Of a stretch of 64,000 bases of DNA, positions 42,310-55,313 are shown in pieces (position 1 is the stretch's first letter; each line of letters opens with the position of its first letter). The position numbers and the translations under genes were made by a program. This DNA comes from Chrysaora quinquecirrha (Eukaryota > Cnidaria > Scyphozoa > Semaeostomeae > Pelagiidae): NCBI GenBank assembly GCA_014526335.1, contig JACTAT010000024.1, positions 459,635 through 523,634 on the forward strand. The letters run 5' to 3'. The notes below the pieces were generated by a model. It was not told the origin of the DNA, made no database searches, and was given only the letters and a program-made list of their open reading frames with translations.

Positions 42310-44400
42310 AGAGGATATGAATAGTTGGGATTGAAAACATCTTAAAATCTTAATGTTGATATGTTTATATCATACTTTAAAGTGCTTATGCCACCAAATA
42401 TTCAATCTTAATTTTTTTATGTTTTCTGAAAATTCAATCCTTCCTGATCTTCTTTATGGTAGTTTGGCTTCTTTCTGACGAATACAACTGATTTTATCAA
42501 TGTTTGAAACTGGACCTCTCGTGTGAAAGCTGCTGTCAAGTTGTGACCTCAGTTTTCATCATACTGCAAACCAATGGGAAGAAGCAAACCCGCATCACAA
42601 CTTTTTCAATATCTCTGCTCAGAGTAGGGTGATTTTTGTTCTTGTGGCTCATATGAAGCGCAAATCTTTCTTCTTTCATTTGGTTATAATTTTGCTGCAT
42701 TTTAAGCATTGTAACTATTTTTAAATAATTTTCAAAAATAGTCAGTAGAAGATTTTTGTGACATGACATTGATGTGCGACTTCTCTTCGTGACTATGGAT
42801 TGTGTTGTTCTGTTGGGTTGATCTCACTCCTGCACATTGTTCTTGGGGTAATTTTTGCTCTCATTCTTAAAAAAGACTTAAAATTTAAGTTAATTGAGGT
42901 GACAAGAAATAATGTAGCTTTCAGGAGCATGTTACAAGAAGAAACAAGGAAGTTTGAAGCTGACGAATTGATGACGTAGAAGAGACCTGCTTCCCTATAG
43001 TTATTCTAGTGTGATCAACACGTACACACATGGGATATCTAGGCTGATGAACCACCCATTGACCAATAAATAGCAGTAAGGCAGTAAGTAGATAAGCAAA
43101 CCAAAGAATTCATGCTTATTGCAAAACTTGCAAAAAATAAAATATAAAGATTGAGAAAACAATCTACTGTTATTACAAATGATTGTATAGAAATTATTTA
43201 CATTATACATGATTTACAATGAATTAACAGTGAAAATCCTGCTTTTCTTTTCAGTTGAGGTGATTCATTAACAGTTGAGAGACTCAAAAATGGCATTGAA
43301 GAAAGGAGTACTTTATCATCTTTACAGTGTAAATTAGAGGTTTCATACCCTGCCTTGAGGATTTCCACACATTTGGACAATTTTTGGGAGTAAGTCTTGT
43401 TGTCCAAAAGATGTTTCCCGAGTTTAAACCTTTCACTGTCTGCACTGCACAAGTGTAAAAGACAAAATTAAATAGTGTATTTAATGCAACTAAACTTTAT
43501 GATGCAGTATGCTATCTGTATTTTCAATTTACAATTGATTATCATTGATGAAATAATGTCTTTGATTTGAAATTCATACAAGGGCATTTGTTACTATTTT
43601 TAGGTGATCGGGAGACAACCGTTTGATGAAATTATCTCCAGCAATATTCTTTTAATCAAAACTATTCTTTTTATGCTGTCAATGCACCATATAATCTTTC
43701 AAGTTCATATGCAGATGTTTTGTTCATTGCCTGCTTTGAAATTGTGAAATCCAGAACAAGAACAGAATCTGGATTACCATGGGAGCAAGAAGAAAAATGT
43801 AACAATATACTGGACCTCATTCTTGATAACTTTGCCGTTAACAGATTTCAAATTGTAAAGAAATATAACAAATGCCAATAGTACCATAAAGTTTGCAAGA
43901 GATAAAGGGCGTAAAAACATGACATAGAAGCACAATTGTGAGGCTTCTTCGGTGAAATTATCAAGGAGCAAAGTCGATAGCCTTCTCAATTCTTGAAAGG
44001 ATGCCTTAGCACTTCAAATGTAAGCAAAGTGCTTTGCTTCTACAGGAAAGCAAGGTAACGGAAAACAGATAATTTCTTTACAAAATATTTAGCTCAGCTT
44101 CAAAAAAGAAGCTTATCACAGAAATGCATATTACAGCCTTTACACAATTGTTCAGCTGTGGTGTATCATCTGTTACCATGATCCATTGCACATATATTGG
44201 TTTTGTTAGAATTGCACCAAAATTCGGAAGGAAGAGGAGAGTCTAATGACCAGAGTGATCATCTGAGGTTGTCAAAAAGGACTGCAAGAGCTTTCAAGGG
44301 AAGGTTACCTCAAAGAGCATTGCAAGAGCCTGTTGTTCTTATACTGGAAGAGATCTACTCATAACAGCTCATGATGAAGCATTAAAAATTCACTGTATTT
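42310..44400. other. No confident gene; one possible exon
   Basis: The minus-strand frame at 43198-43452 (ADSERFKLGKHLLDNKTYSQ, 84 residues) follows a plausible acceptor and might be an isolated exon; the family is not recognised. Other frames here are short and unremarkable. Confidence 0.35.
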
Positions 44401-44419
44401 TAGGCATAGATGAAAAGCA

Positions 44420-45380
44420 AAATGCTACAGCAGATTTGCATTAGCTTACAAGACAATTTTCAATTGATGGCTTTATTACCCAGAAAAATGATCGCAAACG
44501 TGGAAGGGGTGGCAGTGTTGTGGTTTATATAAGTAACTCACTTAAATGGATAAGACGCCAGGACTTAGAATGCCCAGATATCGAGTGCGTATGGCTTGAG
44601 ATTCTTTTGAAAAAATCTAAAAGTCTAATTGTTCAAATACCAGCAATCATCTTGCTAAATCCATTGTGGTAGACAGTTGTCTGAGCGACAACTGCATGAT
44701 TGGTGCAGTCAGAAAAATGCACAATTTCCGTCTCCCGCCACAAGAAATCAATTGCAGAAATGACAGAAATTACAACAAGGAATTGTTTGTAAATGACCTA
44801 AAAAGTGTCCCTTGGGTGCATGTTTATAACAGTTCAGACATAAATGCTGCTTAAGATAGTGTTGAAACTTTTGTAACTGACTCAGTAAATAAACATGCAC
44901 TGATAATAAAAAGGGAAGTCCATGCAATACGATGTCCATGGAGAACAACGGAGGCGAATAAGGCAGTCAAAACAAGGGACTACTATCTTCGTAAGGCAAA
45001 GAAGTCTGGGACCGATAATTATCGGAGCCTCTACAAAAATGCAAGAAACAAAGTTAACAGACTAATCAGAAAATCTAAAGCCAAATATCATCGAAACTTG
45101 CTAAATGAAAATACTAATGATCCGAAAAACTAGGTATATCCTATGAAAGAAAAGCCTCAATCAAATTATAAGGCATTTGAAATTTCTGGCGAATCGATAG
45201 GGACATTGCAAACTCCTTCTGTGAGTTTTTTGCATCACAGGCTGCAAAGCTGTGTGAATTATTACCTAATCAATTCAAGTGGCAAAATACCAGCGATATC
45301 CCCCAGACGCCTCATAGTTTTAATTTTCAACCAGTCACTAAAGGAAGAGTTCTTTGTAGTCTTAATAATTTAAAGATGAG
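44420..45380 (+). pseudogene. LINE endonuclease C-terminus and linker
   Basis: Fragments include GGSVVVYISNSLKW, IECVWLEILLKKSKS, and 44666-44854 with CLSDNCMIGAVRKM, where the catalytic SDH is SDN. The linker follows (CPWRTTEANKAVKTRDYYLR, YRSLYKNARNKVNRLIRKSK). The loss of the catalytic His adds to the frame breaks. Confidence 0.75.
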
Positions 45381-45409
45381 CTGGCCCAGACAATCTGCCT
45401 CCAAGACTC

Positions 45410-46823
45410 GTGAAATATGCTGCTGCAATTCTTGCAGGTCCCTTGTCTTATCTGATAAATCTTTCATTTAAACATTCAACTTCTCCGAAAAGTCTCAAGA
45501 TTGCAAAAGTGATTCCGTTACTCAAATCAGGACCAAGAAAGAGCTTAGAAATCTACAGACTGATCTCTATCTTGCCCATACTGTCAAAGATTTTTGAAAG
45601 GATTGCTTACCAACAGATTGCAGAATTCCTTGAGAATAATAAACTAATTGTTTCAACACAATTTGGTTTCAGGAAAAGATACAACACTGAACCTTGCAGT
45701 TACAGTATTTACAGATAGAATCAGAAGATCCATTGACCAAGGGAAAATGACAGGAGCAGTGTTTATAGACCCGTGGAAAGCTTTCGACACTGTCCAACAT
45801 TCAATTTTACTTCAAAAATTACCTTTTTATGGTATCCGTGATGCTGTATTGAAATGGATGAAAAGCTATTTGAAAGAGAGAAGGCAGTTTGTTCAGTATG
45901 ATGGGGAAAGCTCTGACGTTTTCAAGGTAGAACATGGTGTGCCACAAGGATCTATTTTAGGGCCATTGCTCTTTATTTTGCATATCAATGACTTGGTTAA
46001 GGCTGTAAAAGAGTGCCAGGTTCTCATGTATGCAGATAATACAGTCATTTATACTGCAAGTCAAATCATCACTGAAATTTAAAGGGCTTTGACCAATGAG
46101 ATGGAAAATATCTCCAATTGGCTCGATAATAATAGACTTGTGATAAATCTTAAGAAAGGTAAAACTGAGGCCATGCTACTCGGGACAGCTAAACTTCGTT
46201 CAATGATAGGAGGGTTTAACGTATTGTTTGGTGACAAGCAAATAAATGTTACAGATACATACAGATACCTTGGAACATATCTGGATCAAAGTCGGAGCAT
46301 GAGATTGCATCTTGACCATGTCAATAAGAAAGCTTCAACTAAGCTAAAACTTCTCTCAAGGATGAGGCCTTTACTGACTAGATCATCTGCTGAGAGTGTC
46401 ATTGTACCAGGAATCCTTTATTGTTCTACTTCTGTCCTAAAATTTTCTGACACAGACTCAAGATAATTCGAATAACTTCAGAATAGAGCTGTAAAGATAA
46501 TTTACGGAAAGCAACAGAAAGACTCCAATTTAATGTCATTCGAAAACACCAAGAAATACAAGGCTTGTCTATTGGTTTTTAAATGCCTAAAGAGAGCATC
46601 TATAGAAGTTGTGAACACATGTCTTGAGCCCTTAAATCATAATCAGAACACTCGCAACAATAAATATGCAGCCAAAATCCCGAGAGTTAGGACAGAAACA
46701 GGAAAAAAGGCCTTTTGGTTTCAAGGCCCAAAAATTTACAATGAACTGCCTACCAACCTTCGCCAGTTGGATACATTCATTCTTTTCAAGCAAAATCTAA
46801 AACGTTTTTATATGTATAATTAA
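45410..46823 (+). pseudogene. LINE reverse transcriptase and C-terminal region, YADN variant
   Basis: Motifs in order: SLKIAKVIPLLKSG, FERIAYQQIAEFLENNKL, QFGFRK, AVFIDPWKAFDTVQHSIL (first Asp; normally DLSKAFD), EHGVPQGSILGPLLF, then VLMYADNTVIYTAS, where the second of the two catalytic Asp codons is AAT. The thumb follows (YRYLGTYLDQS, NKKASTKLKLLSRM) and the end reads FWFQGPKIYNELPTNLRQ. Frames change near 45650, 46085 and 46466. Confidence 0.85.
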
Positions 46824-46949
46824 ATCATTTTTACCGTAATATATTGTAATCCTAGTTTTTTAAGATAGGGCCCTCATTCATAACAGTACTTCGTGTGTTG
46901 AAGAGGTTACCCTGCATAAATATTGTTTATTATTATTATTTTTATGTTG

Positions 46950-49900
46950 AAATTGCAAAGCCAGCAGTCTGATTTTAGCCAATTAACAACCCTCTATATA
47001 TCTTGGAATCCTTATGTAGGAAAGATATCTCAATTTGTATAGCTAATATTTCCATTGTCGAAAGTGCATATTATGTTTCAATTATTAAGTCCACTCACCA
47101 GTCTGGAAAGGAAAAAAATGTCAAAACTATTTGGTATTCTATCCCAGAATGAGAAAGTTATTTTCAAGGCACCAAAATCTTAGAAACTATGAAAAGTGTT
47201 TATTACAAACAAATAATCTATGGAAGTGAAAATAGTTCATGCAGTGGATGCAGCTTGTTGAAATCAATAAAGTCATTTGTAATGAAGGTCCACAGATCTT
47301 GAACCTTAACCTCGTCAAAATTAAGAAGTTCCACTAACAAATGCTCTAGTCTTGGTCTTGGTTAGACAAGGCAATACAAGTTTCACCTCTGCTGAGAAAT
47401 GAAAGAAGTTAAATCACTACCATCAATTGTACTGCTACTCAAAACTGAAACATCTGTCACTTAGTAAACAAGTTGCTTCTCTTCAAGCATCCAGTCAAAA
47501 GCTGTCAACCAAGGTAGTAGAGTATGCTCAGAGAGGAGATTTTTCAGCAATTTCCTATTCCCTGATTGAAGTTTATGAAAGAGGACTATTAGCTGGAAAA
47601 AGTAGTCGATTGAAATTCATGCGAAATATCTCAGAGAACATATAATGTAACAAGGAGGATTTACGATGCAATAAGAACAGTAGGTGCAATGCAGACATCA
47701 AGACTTATGGTTAATAATCTTAAGAGACCTTCCCGATTTAACACCAATATTATCATGACGGGAATTTCAGCGACACCTCTGTTCAAGTGTCCTTATAGAT
47801 TCAGCTTTTGAGCAATTGGCATTTACACTCTACAGTGCATTAAAAAATGTGAAAAATATTGTACGGAGCATCATAGTCAAAAATGCGTAACATGAGACTG
47901 CTATTATCAGCAGGTTTGAATAGGCTGCAAATGGGACAAAGGTGGGGGATGGTGTGGCAAATAGGGGGATGGTGTGGCAAATAGGCCGCTGGTCATGTAA
48001 GAACTATCCTTGACACACAAGGTTGCCAATGACAAGGAAGCTTACAAAAGACTTTCCTCAGCTTTCAAAACTAACAGGGCTGGTGGTCATGCATGATGAT
48101 CAATCCTCTGCATTGAAAACTTGACTGATAGAGGTCCAATCGTGACAAAACTTGCATATTAGGCAATGTCTCCGAAGGCTGTTTCCAATGATATGTGAAT
48201 ATTCAATTTTAGCTGATGTCAGCATCTTGACAATAACATGACCATGGAAACAATAATGTAAGATTATATGTTGCATCTCCATATTTGTTTGCAAGGCAGA
48301 TTCTATATCTAACACAATTGTATAATTGACATTGAAATCTGAGCATGACTTCTTGTCCGTGATCGTTGAATGGAATTGATTATTGAAATGTCATCCACTG
48401 TTTGCTATTGTGTACCCAATGCTAATATCAAAAGATCTGTTTCTGCTCACATCAGTAATTGATTCATATTTTAAAAAATAGGTGAATGAACAGCTTACAC
48501 CTTGAGATATTTTATGTAAAATGATGAATGGGAGAAAATCGAGCTATCTTTGCTGTCATTATAAAGTCTGGAGGCTGGGATGGGTGACAAATCTTGTATT
48601 GAGAGTCTTCTATCTTCAAGACAGATAATGTGAACTGTTCAACGCTAAAAGGTCATGTGAAATGTTTAACTTTGAAATACAGGCAAAAGAATGGAGCAGT
48701 ATTGATGTCAGTGCTGACGATAAGTTTTATTCCTTTTGATCTATATATCAGCTTATAAAAGATATTGATTAATCATTAGGAAAAACATAAAACAACTGCT
48801 AAGTTAAATTTGATTAGAAGCCGGGTGCCTACAGGAAAACATACAACCCATTTTTTCTTGCAGGACAAGGCAGTGGTATTGATGGTGAAGCTGCTGAAGA
48901 TCTTGGTGACAACAATTCCCAAATATGAAAAAGGGAAGCAAACAAGAACGTTAAGATTTGTTTTATATGTTACGAAATTAGAGTAGTTGATGATCGGTTT
49001 TCCAACCAAGATGGGCTTAGAAGATGTGGGCAAGAAAGCTCCAAGGAAAAGATACAAAATTTTCCTCATCAAAACCAAGCAGCAGATTTCATGAAGCAGC
49101 AAGAAGATTTCACAATTTGCAAGTTGGGCAATCTTCCAACCTTTTCTCAATAGATGTACATTATAACATTGCTACCTTAATATGTAGTAAAAAAACTCTT
49201 ATATAGGAGGAAGAAGAGAAATTCTCCAGAGATGAAGACAAGGCTGATATCAAGAACGACTTTTCCATTTAATGTGCTCAAAGATTGTTGGGAAAAAAGG
49301 GAGATTACAACTCCATCAGTTATTGTCAGGTTTTCAGTCAATGTGTAAAGAGACTGACATTGAACCTATTTTTAGCCATGCTCTTTCATTGCAAAGAGAA
49401 ATAACATGAACATGAGACAAGATTAATCCTTAGCTTGTTAATGAGTCTGTGCGAATACAGTGTTGCAATTTTTCTTTGTCATTTTTCTGTCTGAATGATA
49501 TGCACTGATGTGAACACCACAGACAAATTGGTAAAACATGCTTGTATACATGCAAAGCGCTGTGTAGCTCTCCGGGATGTACTAAATATCAAAACATTTT
49601 CCACACAAAAAGTTTTGGAATTTATCCAGCAATGCCTGGTCAGGGGAAAAAGAGTACATTGGGTCCCATCAAATGACTGAAATTGAAGACCGAGACCCAA
49701 ATGGCAAAGTAGACTCCAAAGGCAGTATCAATCCTAAAGAGGGTCAGCAAAATTTCAGAATTCTGCTAGCAAATACAACAACACTTAGTGAAGCTTCATC
49801 ATACCGGACCACATCCTTACCTGTCGGTATTGCCACACCAGATGGTACGCAATGACAGTCGGACAAAATCACTTGAATAAAAATCTCTAAGTATTTACTC

Positions 49901-50400
49901 TCTAAAAGACTGCTGGATATATCATGGAATGGTGCTGTTTCTTTCAATAAAACCAAGAACAACTAACAGAGAATGGTTAGTTGCAATTCTTTATGTGTCA
50001 AACCCTAAAAAAGTTGCTGAAGCAAAACGAAGTGAATGAAGCATATTTGCAAACCAATGCAAAATCACCCACCATTCTTCCATCAAAATGGACATAAAGA
50101 ACGCATCATTTAGCTCCCCAGCTCGTTTATTTCAAAGCTAAAAAGGAAAAAAGCATTTGCAAGGTACCTCTAATTATCAACTGTAACTAAGACAAATGGT
50201 TGATTTGACAACAAGGAGTTGTGCAATTTGCCATTCTGTAATCTTGAGAAGGTAGATACAAAAGATGTTCTGCATGTTGCCAGTGACAATTATCCTGCAG
50301 TTGTTGTGGAAAAGGACACAGATATATCGCTTCTCGTTGTAATTGAATAAACATTAATTTGTCAAATAGTAAACATAATTTTGTTAAAGACTCATATTGC
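46950..50400 (+). pseudogene. Scattered remnants of an unrecognised transposon protein
   Basis: Plus-strand fragments only. 47427-47645 gives VVEYAQRGDFSAISYSLIEV and YERGLLAGKSSRLKFMRNIS, and 50225-50350 gives KVDTKDVLHVASDNYPAVVV followed by EKDTDISLLVVIE. The second resembles the D-x-D-xx-VL strand found in many uncharacterised invertebrate TE proteins. The space between is broken by stops. I cannot name the family or prove the fragments belong together. Confidence 0.3.
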
Positions 50401-50787
50401 GGCCAGCATGGCTGTTGGAGTTAACAGTGGCAGTTTTTTCAAATTAATTGTCCCTTGCATTTACAGAATTCAATTCATCATTATTCTCCACATCCTCCTT
50501 GTTTATGGTATAACCCAAGTTTCTGAATGGCAAGAGGTATACAAAAATATGTGATGAAAAGTATGTCAATGTAGAAATAAATTTGAAAAGTTTGGTTCTG
50601 AAATATGTAAAGTGTTGCCTCAACTGCATGTCATTACAAGAGATGTCACAAAACTGCCTACAGATTTAAGGTGGGGAAAGTAAAATATTTATAAAAGGTA
50701 CTGGAGAACGTTACTTGCCTGGATCGTATCAAGGAATAGGGAAAAAGGCATCTCTTACAAACCAAACTCTCAAACAACAAAATCCTA

Positions 50788-51466
50788 TGGCTTATGATAA
50801 TTTGCGGAATTTTTGAAAATTTCAAAAAAAATTTCTGCAAAATTTTTGCACAATTTTCGCAAAAAAATAATTATCCTAAATTCTTGAAGAATTGTAGATT
50901 TAATGATAAAAACGAGGACTAAACAGCTTATTTCGCAAATTACCAATTAATAATTAGCGGGATTTTTCTAGAAAGGACTCAGAAGTAGAGACAGGCAGAG
51001 CAAGGACGCTGAAAACTGGTTACGCAATGTTAAATGATGCTAAATGAACATTAAATTGAAACTTTGAAATGTTGAGCGCAGGACTATAGTGAATAAAGTG
51101 TCGTTTAGGCCTAGGCCAAGAGTGTCAAAAATTAATTGAAAAATTTCTTCATTTAGCATGATAGGCAGGTTTCTATGCTTTTGATTGAACTTTAATAGCG
51201 ATAAAACAAGGTAAATGCATTATTAGAACAACTGCATGTTATTTTGAAAATAATTACTAATTAGTAATTTGCGAGATATCTTCTAATAATAGGACTATTT
51301 GCTTGATGAACCACGAGAATGGCTTCATGACACAGTATCAGAGGCTGTTTATTCCTCGTTTTATCATTAAATGTAAATTCTTTAAGAATTTGGGGGTATT
51401 TTTCCTGCGAAAATTTGGCAAAAATTTGGCGGAATTTCCAAAAATTCCGCAAATTATCATAAGCCC
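50788..51466. mobile_element. Foldback MITE with long inverted repeats
   Basis: The left end reads TGGCTTATGATAATTTGCGG and the right end, reverse-complemented, GGGCTTATGATAATTTGCGG. Inverted similarity continues for about 160 bases per arm, including GATAAAACGAGGA-type words, and TA flanks both sides. The centre (about 50,960-51,230) is unique AT-rich DNA. No coding capacity. Confidence 0.75.
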
Positions 51467-51859
51467 TATACACGGCTTAGTTGCATAAGTCATGAAATTG
51501 CAGCATTAAATGTCAATAAATTCAGTTAGAGAACTGAAAATTCTGTTGTTGCTCCTGTATCAGCATTCGTGGTCAGCAACTGCTGGCATAACTGACTTGC
51601 AAGAGGAGGAAAAAAGGAGTAAAAAAGGAAAGAGAAGATTTAAGCTTTGAAGGAGACAAAGAATTAAAGGCAGTATATGTAGTTCAGTGAATGCCAAAAA
51701 GAAGTGCTACTAAACGAGCTGCAGGACAGGTAACTCAGAGTAAAGATGATATGCAGTGTCAGGACCTATTCATTCATTTTCATTATCATTTTATCAATAT
51801 TTAAACAGGAGGTGATTTTCAGCTTACAAGAATAAGAAAATTAAAAATGAAACCTACTA

Positions 51860-52569
51860 CATTAGTTCCGAAAATTTTCGGACACTTTTAATTTCGGACA
51901 CAAATTTTTAGTGTCCGAAATTTTATTTTCACCATTTTTTCTCTCACTAAGAGAACAAACCAGAAAGAAGGCCTCGAATTTCTATGTTTTCTTGGTTTCC
52001 AGCATTTTATCAAAAATCGCCCCTTTCATTATTATAGTAAATGTTATGCTATTAGAGATTGGAGGTCCAAGGCACTAAATCTGTTCCTGTGAATGAGCAG
52101 GGAAAAATACTTGCCTCTAAAATATAAAGAACCCGTTATTTCAGAGGATCGATCGAGAGGCTCTTTTGATTTTCCATGTTCTTAAAAGGGCATACTTCTG
52201 TTGGAGTGCAAAAAACTATCAAAGCAAATCATTATGTTAATGTTTTCGTTCCGCCAAATCCAACAAATCATTTTCAATCTTAGACCTAAATATTGACGCC
52301 TTTGCTTCAGTTTCAAAAGAGAAAGTTTGATTCATGTAGTGCTCATTAAGTTATGCAAGAATCGATCAGTGGAAGGGATGTGATAAAATCTATTTTATTT
52401 GGGTTTGTTTTATTAATTTTACAAAGAAAATTTCTAAACACCTTGCCTTTTCTCTCGTCCGAAATCAGACTGGGAAATTGTCCGAAATAGGTAAAATATT
52501 GTCCGAAATTTTTGGGTCCGAAAATATTTTGTCCGAAATATATGGTTCAGATTATTTTCGGAACTAATG
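51860..52569. mobile_element. TA-flanked MITE rich in GTCCGAAA words
   Basis: The inverted ends read CATTAGTTCCGAAAAT on both sides (right end ATTTTCGGAACTAATG), with TA at 51858-51859 and 52570-52571. The octamer GTCCGAAA or its complement recurs at least eight times near the ends, for example 52,487-52,540, suggesting sub-terminal transposase sites. No coding capacity. Confidence 0.85.
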
Positions 52570-52889
52570 TAACACTATTGTTTAGGAAATAATTAATCTA
52601 AGTCGCTGCTCTACAAAGGGGTCGTGTTTTGGTTCTGTGAAAGGTTCAAAAGATACTCTCTAAAACCTGTTTTAAAATGAAGAACTGATTCTTTTTATCA
52701 AATGTGGTAAAGAAAAGCATTCCAGTTTTTGACCCCTGTGAAACAGAAACATTGTGTTTCATGTTGTAACCTAATTTGGGGAATTTGCAGATCTCAACGA
52801 TTTCTGGTTCTATACTTTGAAATCATCGATCTTTTAGTGAACTGAAGGCAAGGTTTTTGGGACAGATGTCATGCAAGACTTTATTTACA

Positions 52890-53660
52890 CAGGGCATCCG
52901 TCCTTACATTTGGCATCCTCTATAAGCTTGTTTGCTCTTGTCTGCAAATTTTGAAGCTGAGATAGTTTGATGTTGGAAAGAGCACCCCAGATAATGTAAC
53001 CATATGGAAGATGGCTTTCAAACAGAGCTTTGTAGACATGGTCAAGTTTACTTTGCGGAAGGATGTTTTTCAGCTTTCTTAACCATACTTTCAGCTTGTT
53101 TTTGAAAGTTTTGTACTGCTGTTTCCAGTTTAGGCCTTCATCGATGTAGATATAAAGGTATCTTGTCTTGTCAACCCTTTAAAAACTTCATTATTGAGGA
53201 CAGTATCTGGCAAATCATTTCCTACCCTGTGTAGTTGTGGTCTATGGCCTTTGGCCTATGGCCTTTTGCTAGCATTTAAATTAAGTTTATTTATCCTCAT
53301 CGAATTCGATATATTTTCCAGTCGTTTTTCATATCTGCTAGAAGTTCATGCAAGTTTTCTGATGCAATGTTCACACATGTATCATTGACATACGTATTTG
53401 GAGTTGTGCTTTCTAGACAATTCTCAAAAACATTAATGCATAGTATGAAAAGCAAACAGGAGCCCTGCGGAAAACAGCATTCAATATTTGCTTTGCTAGG
53501 AGTATGTCCGTCAAAATAGCAGAACTGCTCTCACATTGGTCAGATGAGAATTGAACCAGCATTGATCTACCCTTGCACCATACTCTTGCAACTTGGACAG
53601 TAAGATTTTATGGTCAATGGTATCAAATGCCTTTTTAAGATCAAGAAATATACTCAAATT
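52890..53660 (-). pseudogene. LINE reverse transcriptase fragment
   Basis: Broken minus-strand frames read KKAFDTIDHKILLSKLQEYG, FNSHLTNVRAV, then the region normally PQGSCLGPLLF as PQGSCLLF, and further on ALFESHLPYGYIIWGALSNI and KLSQLQNLQTRANKLI, which is the thumb region. The element seems to end near 52,890. It is independent of the LINE that begins at 53.9 kb, whose RT has the different GCILSPMLF motif. Confidence 0.7.
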
Positions 53661-53920
53661 TATTTTCCATCATCAGAGTTCTTGAATCATTTAAATTTGG
53701 CTTTTCTGGTTTTTTTCCAAGGTACTTAAGAGGGTCATTAGAAGGTAGACATTTTATCCTATAAAAGTACAGAGAAAGCTGATATGCAGGTGGAAAGCAA
53801 AACAAAGCACAAAACCTGCACTCTTTGATTTCTTTCAAGCCAAGATGCCAATTTGATTGATTTTTACTATTTCGTTTGTTTTTCTTAAGAACCATTACTT
53901 AAGTTTTTTTTAACATTGAC

Positions 53921-54573
53921 TTACATTTGAATATCTTTTGTAAAAGTATTCAGAGCATCAAGTTGATTTTGTAAATCCTCAGCTGATTCCGAAAGGAGAA
54001 CTAAATCATCCACGTAAAAAAGAGTACTGAAAGTTCCATTCCCAATTTTCACTGCATTCAATTTAGAGTTAATTTTTTCATTTAAATCATTTAGAAACAA
54101 GGCAAACAACATTGGACTTAAAATGCAACCTTGAGGCACACCACGTGCACACCTGAAGAATTCAGTTAAATCGTCATTAGCATGAGCGCAGGTACTTTAG
54201 AGTATAAAATTGAGATTATTTTTTAAAATTTAACCGTTATTCCATCAGCAAAAAACAGTTTATTCAAGAGCAAGGAATGAGGAACTCCATCAAAAGCCTT
54301 CCTAAAATCAGCGAAACAAACACAGAAACTATTATTATGATGAAAAAAGTTTTGAATGATGATATGAAGAGTTAACAGCTGGTCTGATGTTTGATGACTC
54401 TTTCTGTAAGCAATTTGACTATGATCAAGAGTATCAAAGAAATCTAGAAACAAATTGTGTCTTTGCAAAAGAATACCTAAAAATAATTTACCAAAGCTGC
54501 TAAAAAGAGTTATACCCCTATAATTATCTAGATCTGACTTATCATCACCTTTAAAGAGAATGCCAACTCCCAC
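53921..54573 (-). pseudogene. LINE reverse transcriptase
   Basis: The frame at 54573-54223 has SDLDNYRGITLFSSFGKLFL, IAYRKSHQTSDQLLTLHIII and VCFADFRKAFDGVPHSLLLN with the first catalytic Asp. The second frame (54139-53921) has MPQGCILSPMLFALFLND and LFYVDDLVLLSESAEDLQNQ with both catalytic Asp. About 25 residues between are out of frame. The thumb is missing: after 53920 the sequence becomes unrelated (53641-53895), so the 3' part is truncated or replaced. Confidence 0.8.
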
Positions 54574-54683
54574 TCTTATGGAAATTCTCCAGAATTAAAA
54601 ATTTTGTTGAGAAGTTGAGTAACGACAATCAAGAAAGATTCATTCAAGCTTTTCAAAACTTTGGCTGTTATGAGATCAATTCC

Positions 54684-55207
54684 TTAGGCTTTTCTTTTAT
54701 TAACTCTACCTTTCATGGATTTGACTTCATCTAAAGTAATCTCTGAATTTAACATATCATTAGCATAATTATCTAAATTTTCACCTACAGAGGGTTCCGT
54801 TACTTTCTCCGCTATTACTGCTGCATTATCAGAGTCATTGAAATTTAGGAAACCGCTGAAATAGTCGAAAAGTGTTGCTTTGTCAGACTTATTTTCATTT
54901 GATTTCCATTTGATTTCATACCACAGTCCGACATTCTTCAAAAATGTTTTGGAGATGAAGATTTCAATTTAACTATTTCCGCCTTACGATAATTATAATT
55001 CATTTTACGTTTTAACTTAAGAGTTTTATAATAGATCTTTCTTTGTGAAAAATAAGTTTGTTTCTGACTTTTCTTAATCTCTTTGCATTCATCATCGAAC
55101 CAAGGACATTTTTTAGATCTATCACCATTTATCTTGTGCAGTCCCTCAAACAGTTTCTTCATTTCCATTGAAGAGTTGGAAATGTCAACTAGTTTACAAC
55201 ATAACAT
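54684..55207 (-). pseudogene. LINE linker between endonuclease and RT
   Basis: Two overlapping frames (55207-54938, KKCPWFDDECKEIKKSQKQT; 54941-54684, FDYFSGFLNFNDSDNA and ITLDEVKSMKGRVNKRKA) match the basic linker and the start of the RT domain, where EVKxxxxKLKxxKA is usual. Confidence 0.65.
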
Positions 55208-55313
55208 ATAACTTACAACATATACTTCAATAGGAACAGAAGGATTATCCAGTTCTTTGCTTAAATGGTTTAAAAATTCCTTGACTTACATATCTTAAGT
55301 TTGACTTACGTAT

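Larger units (their letters stand above)
44400..46950 (+). mobile_element. Non-LTR retrotransposon (LINE), 5'-truncated, decayed
   Basis: The plus strand reads from the endonuclease (FSIDGFITQKNDRKRGRGG, SVVVYISNSLKWIRRQDLEC) through linker, RT and C-terminus to a 3' region ending in a TTA microsatellite (about 46928-46945). At least seven frames are needed, with stops near 44853, 45132, 45718, 46082 and 46466. Motifs suggest the same broad CR1/L2/Jockey-like assemblage as the LINE at 100-3990, but it is a different family by sequence. Confidence 0.85.
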
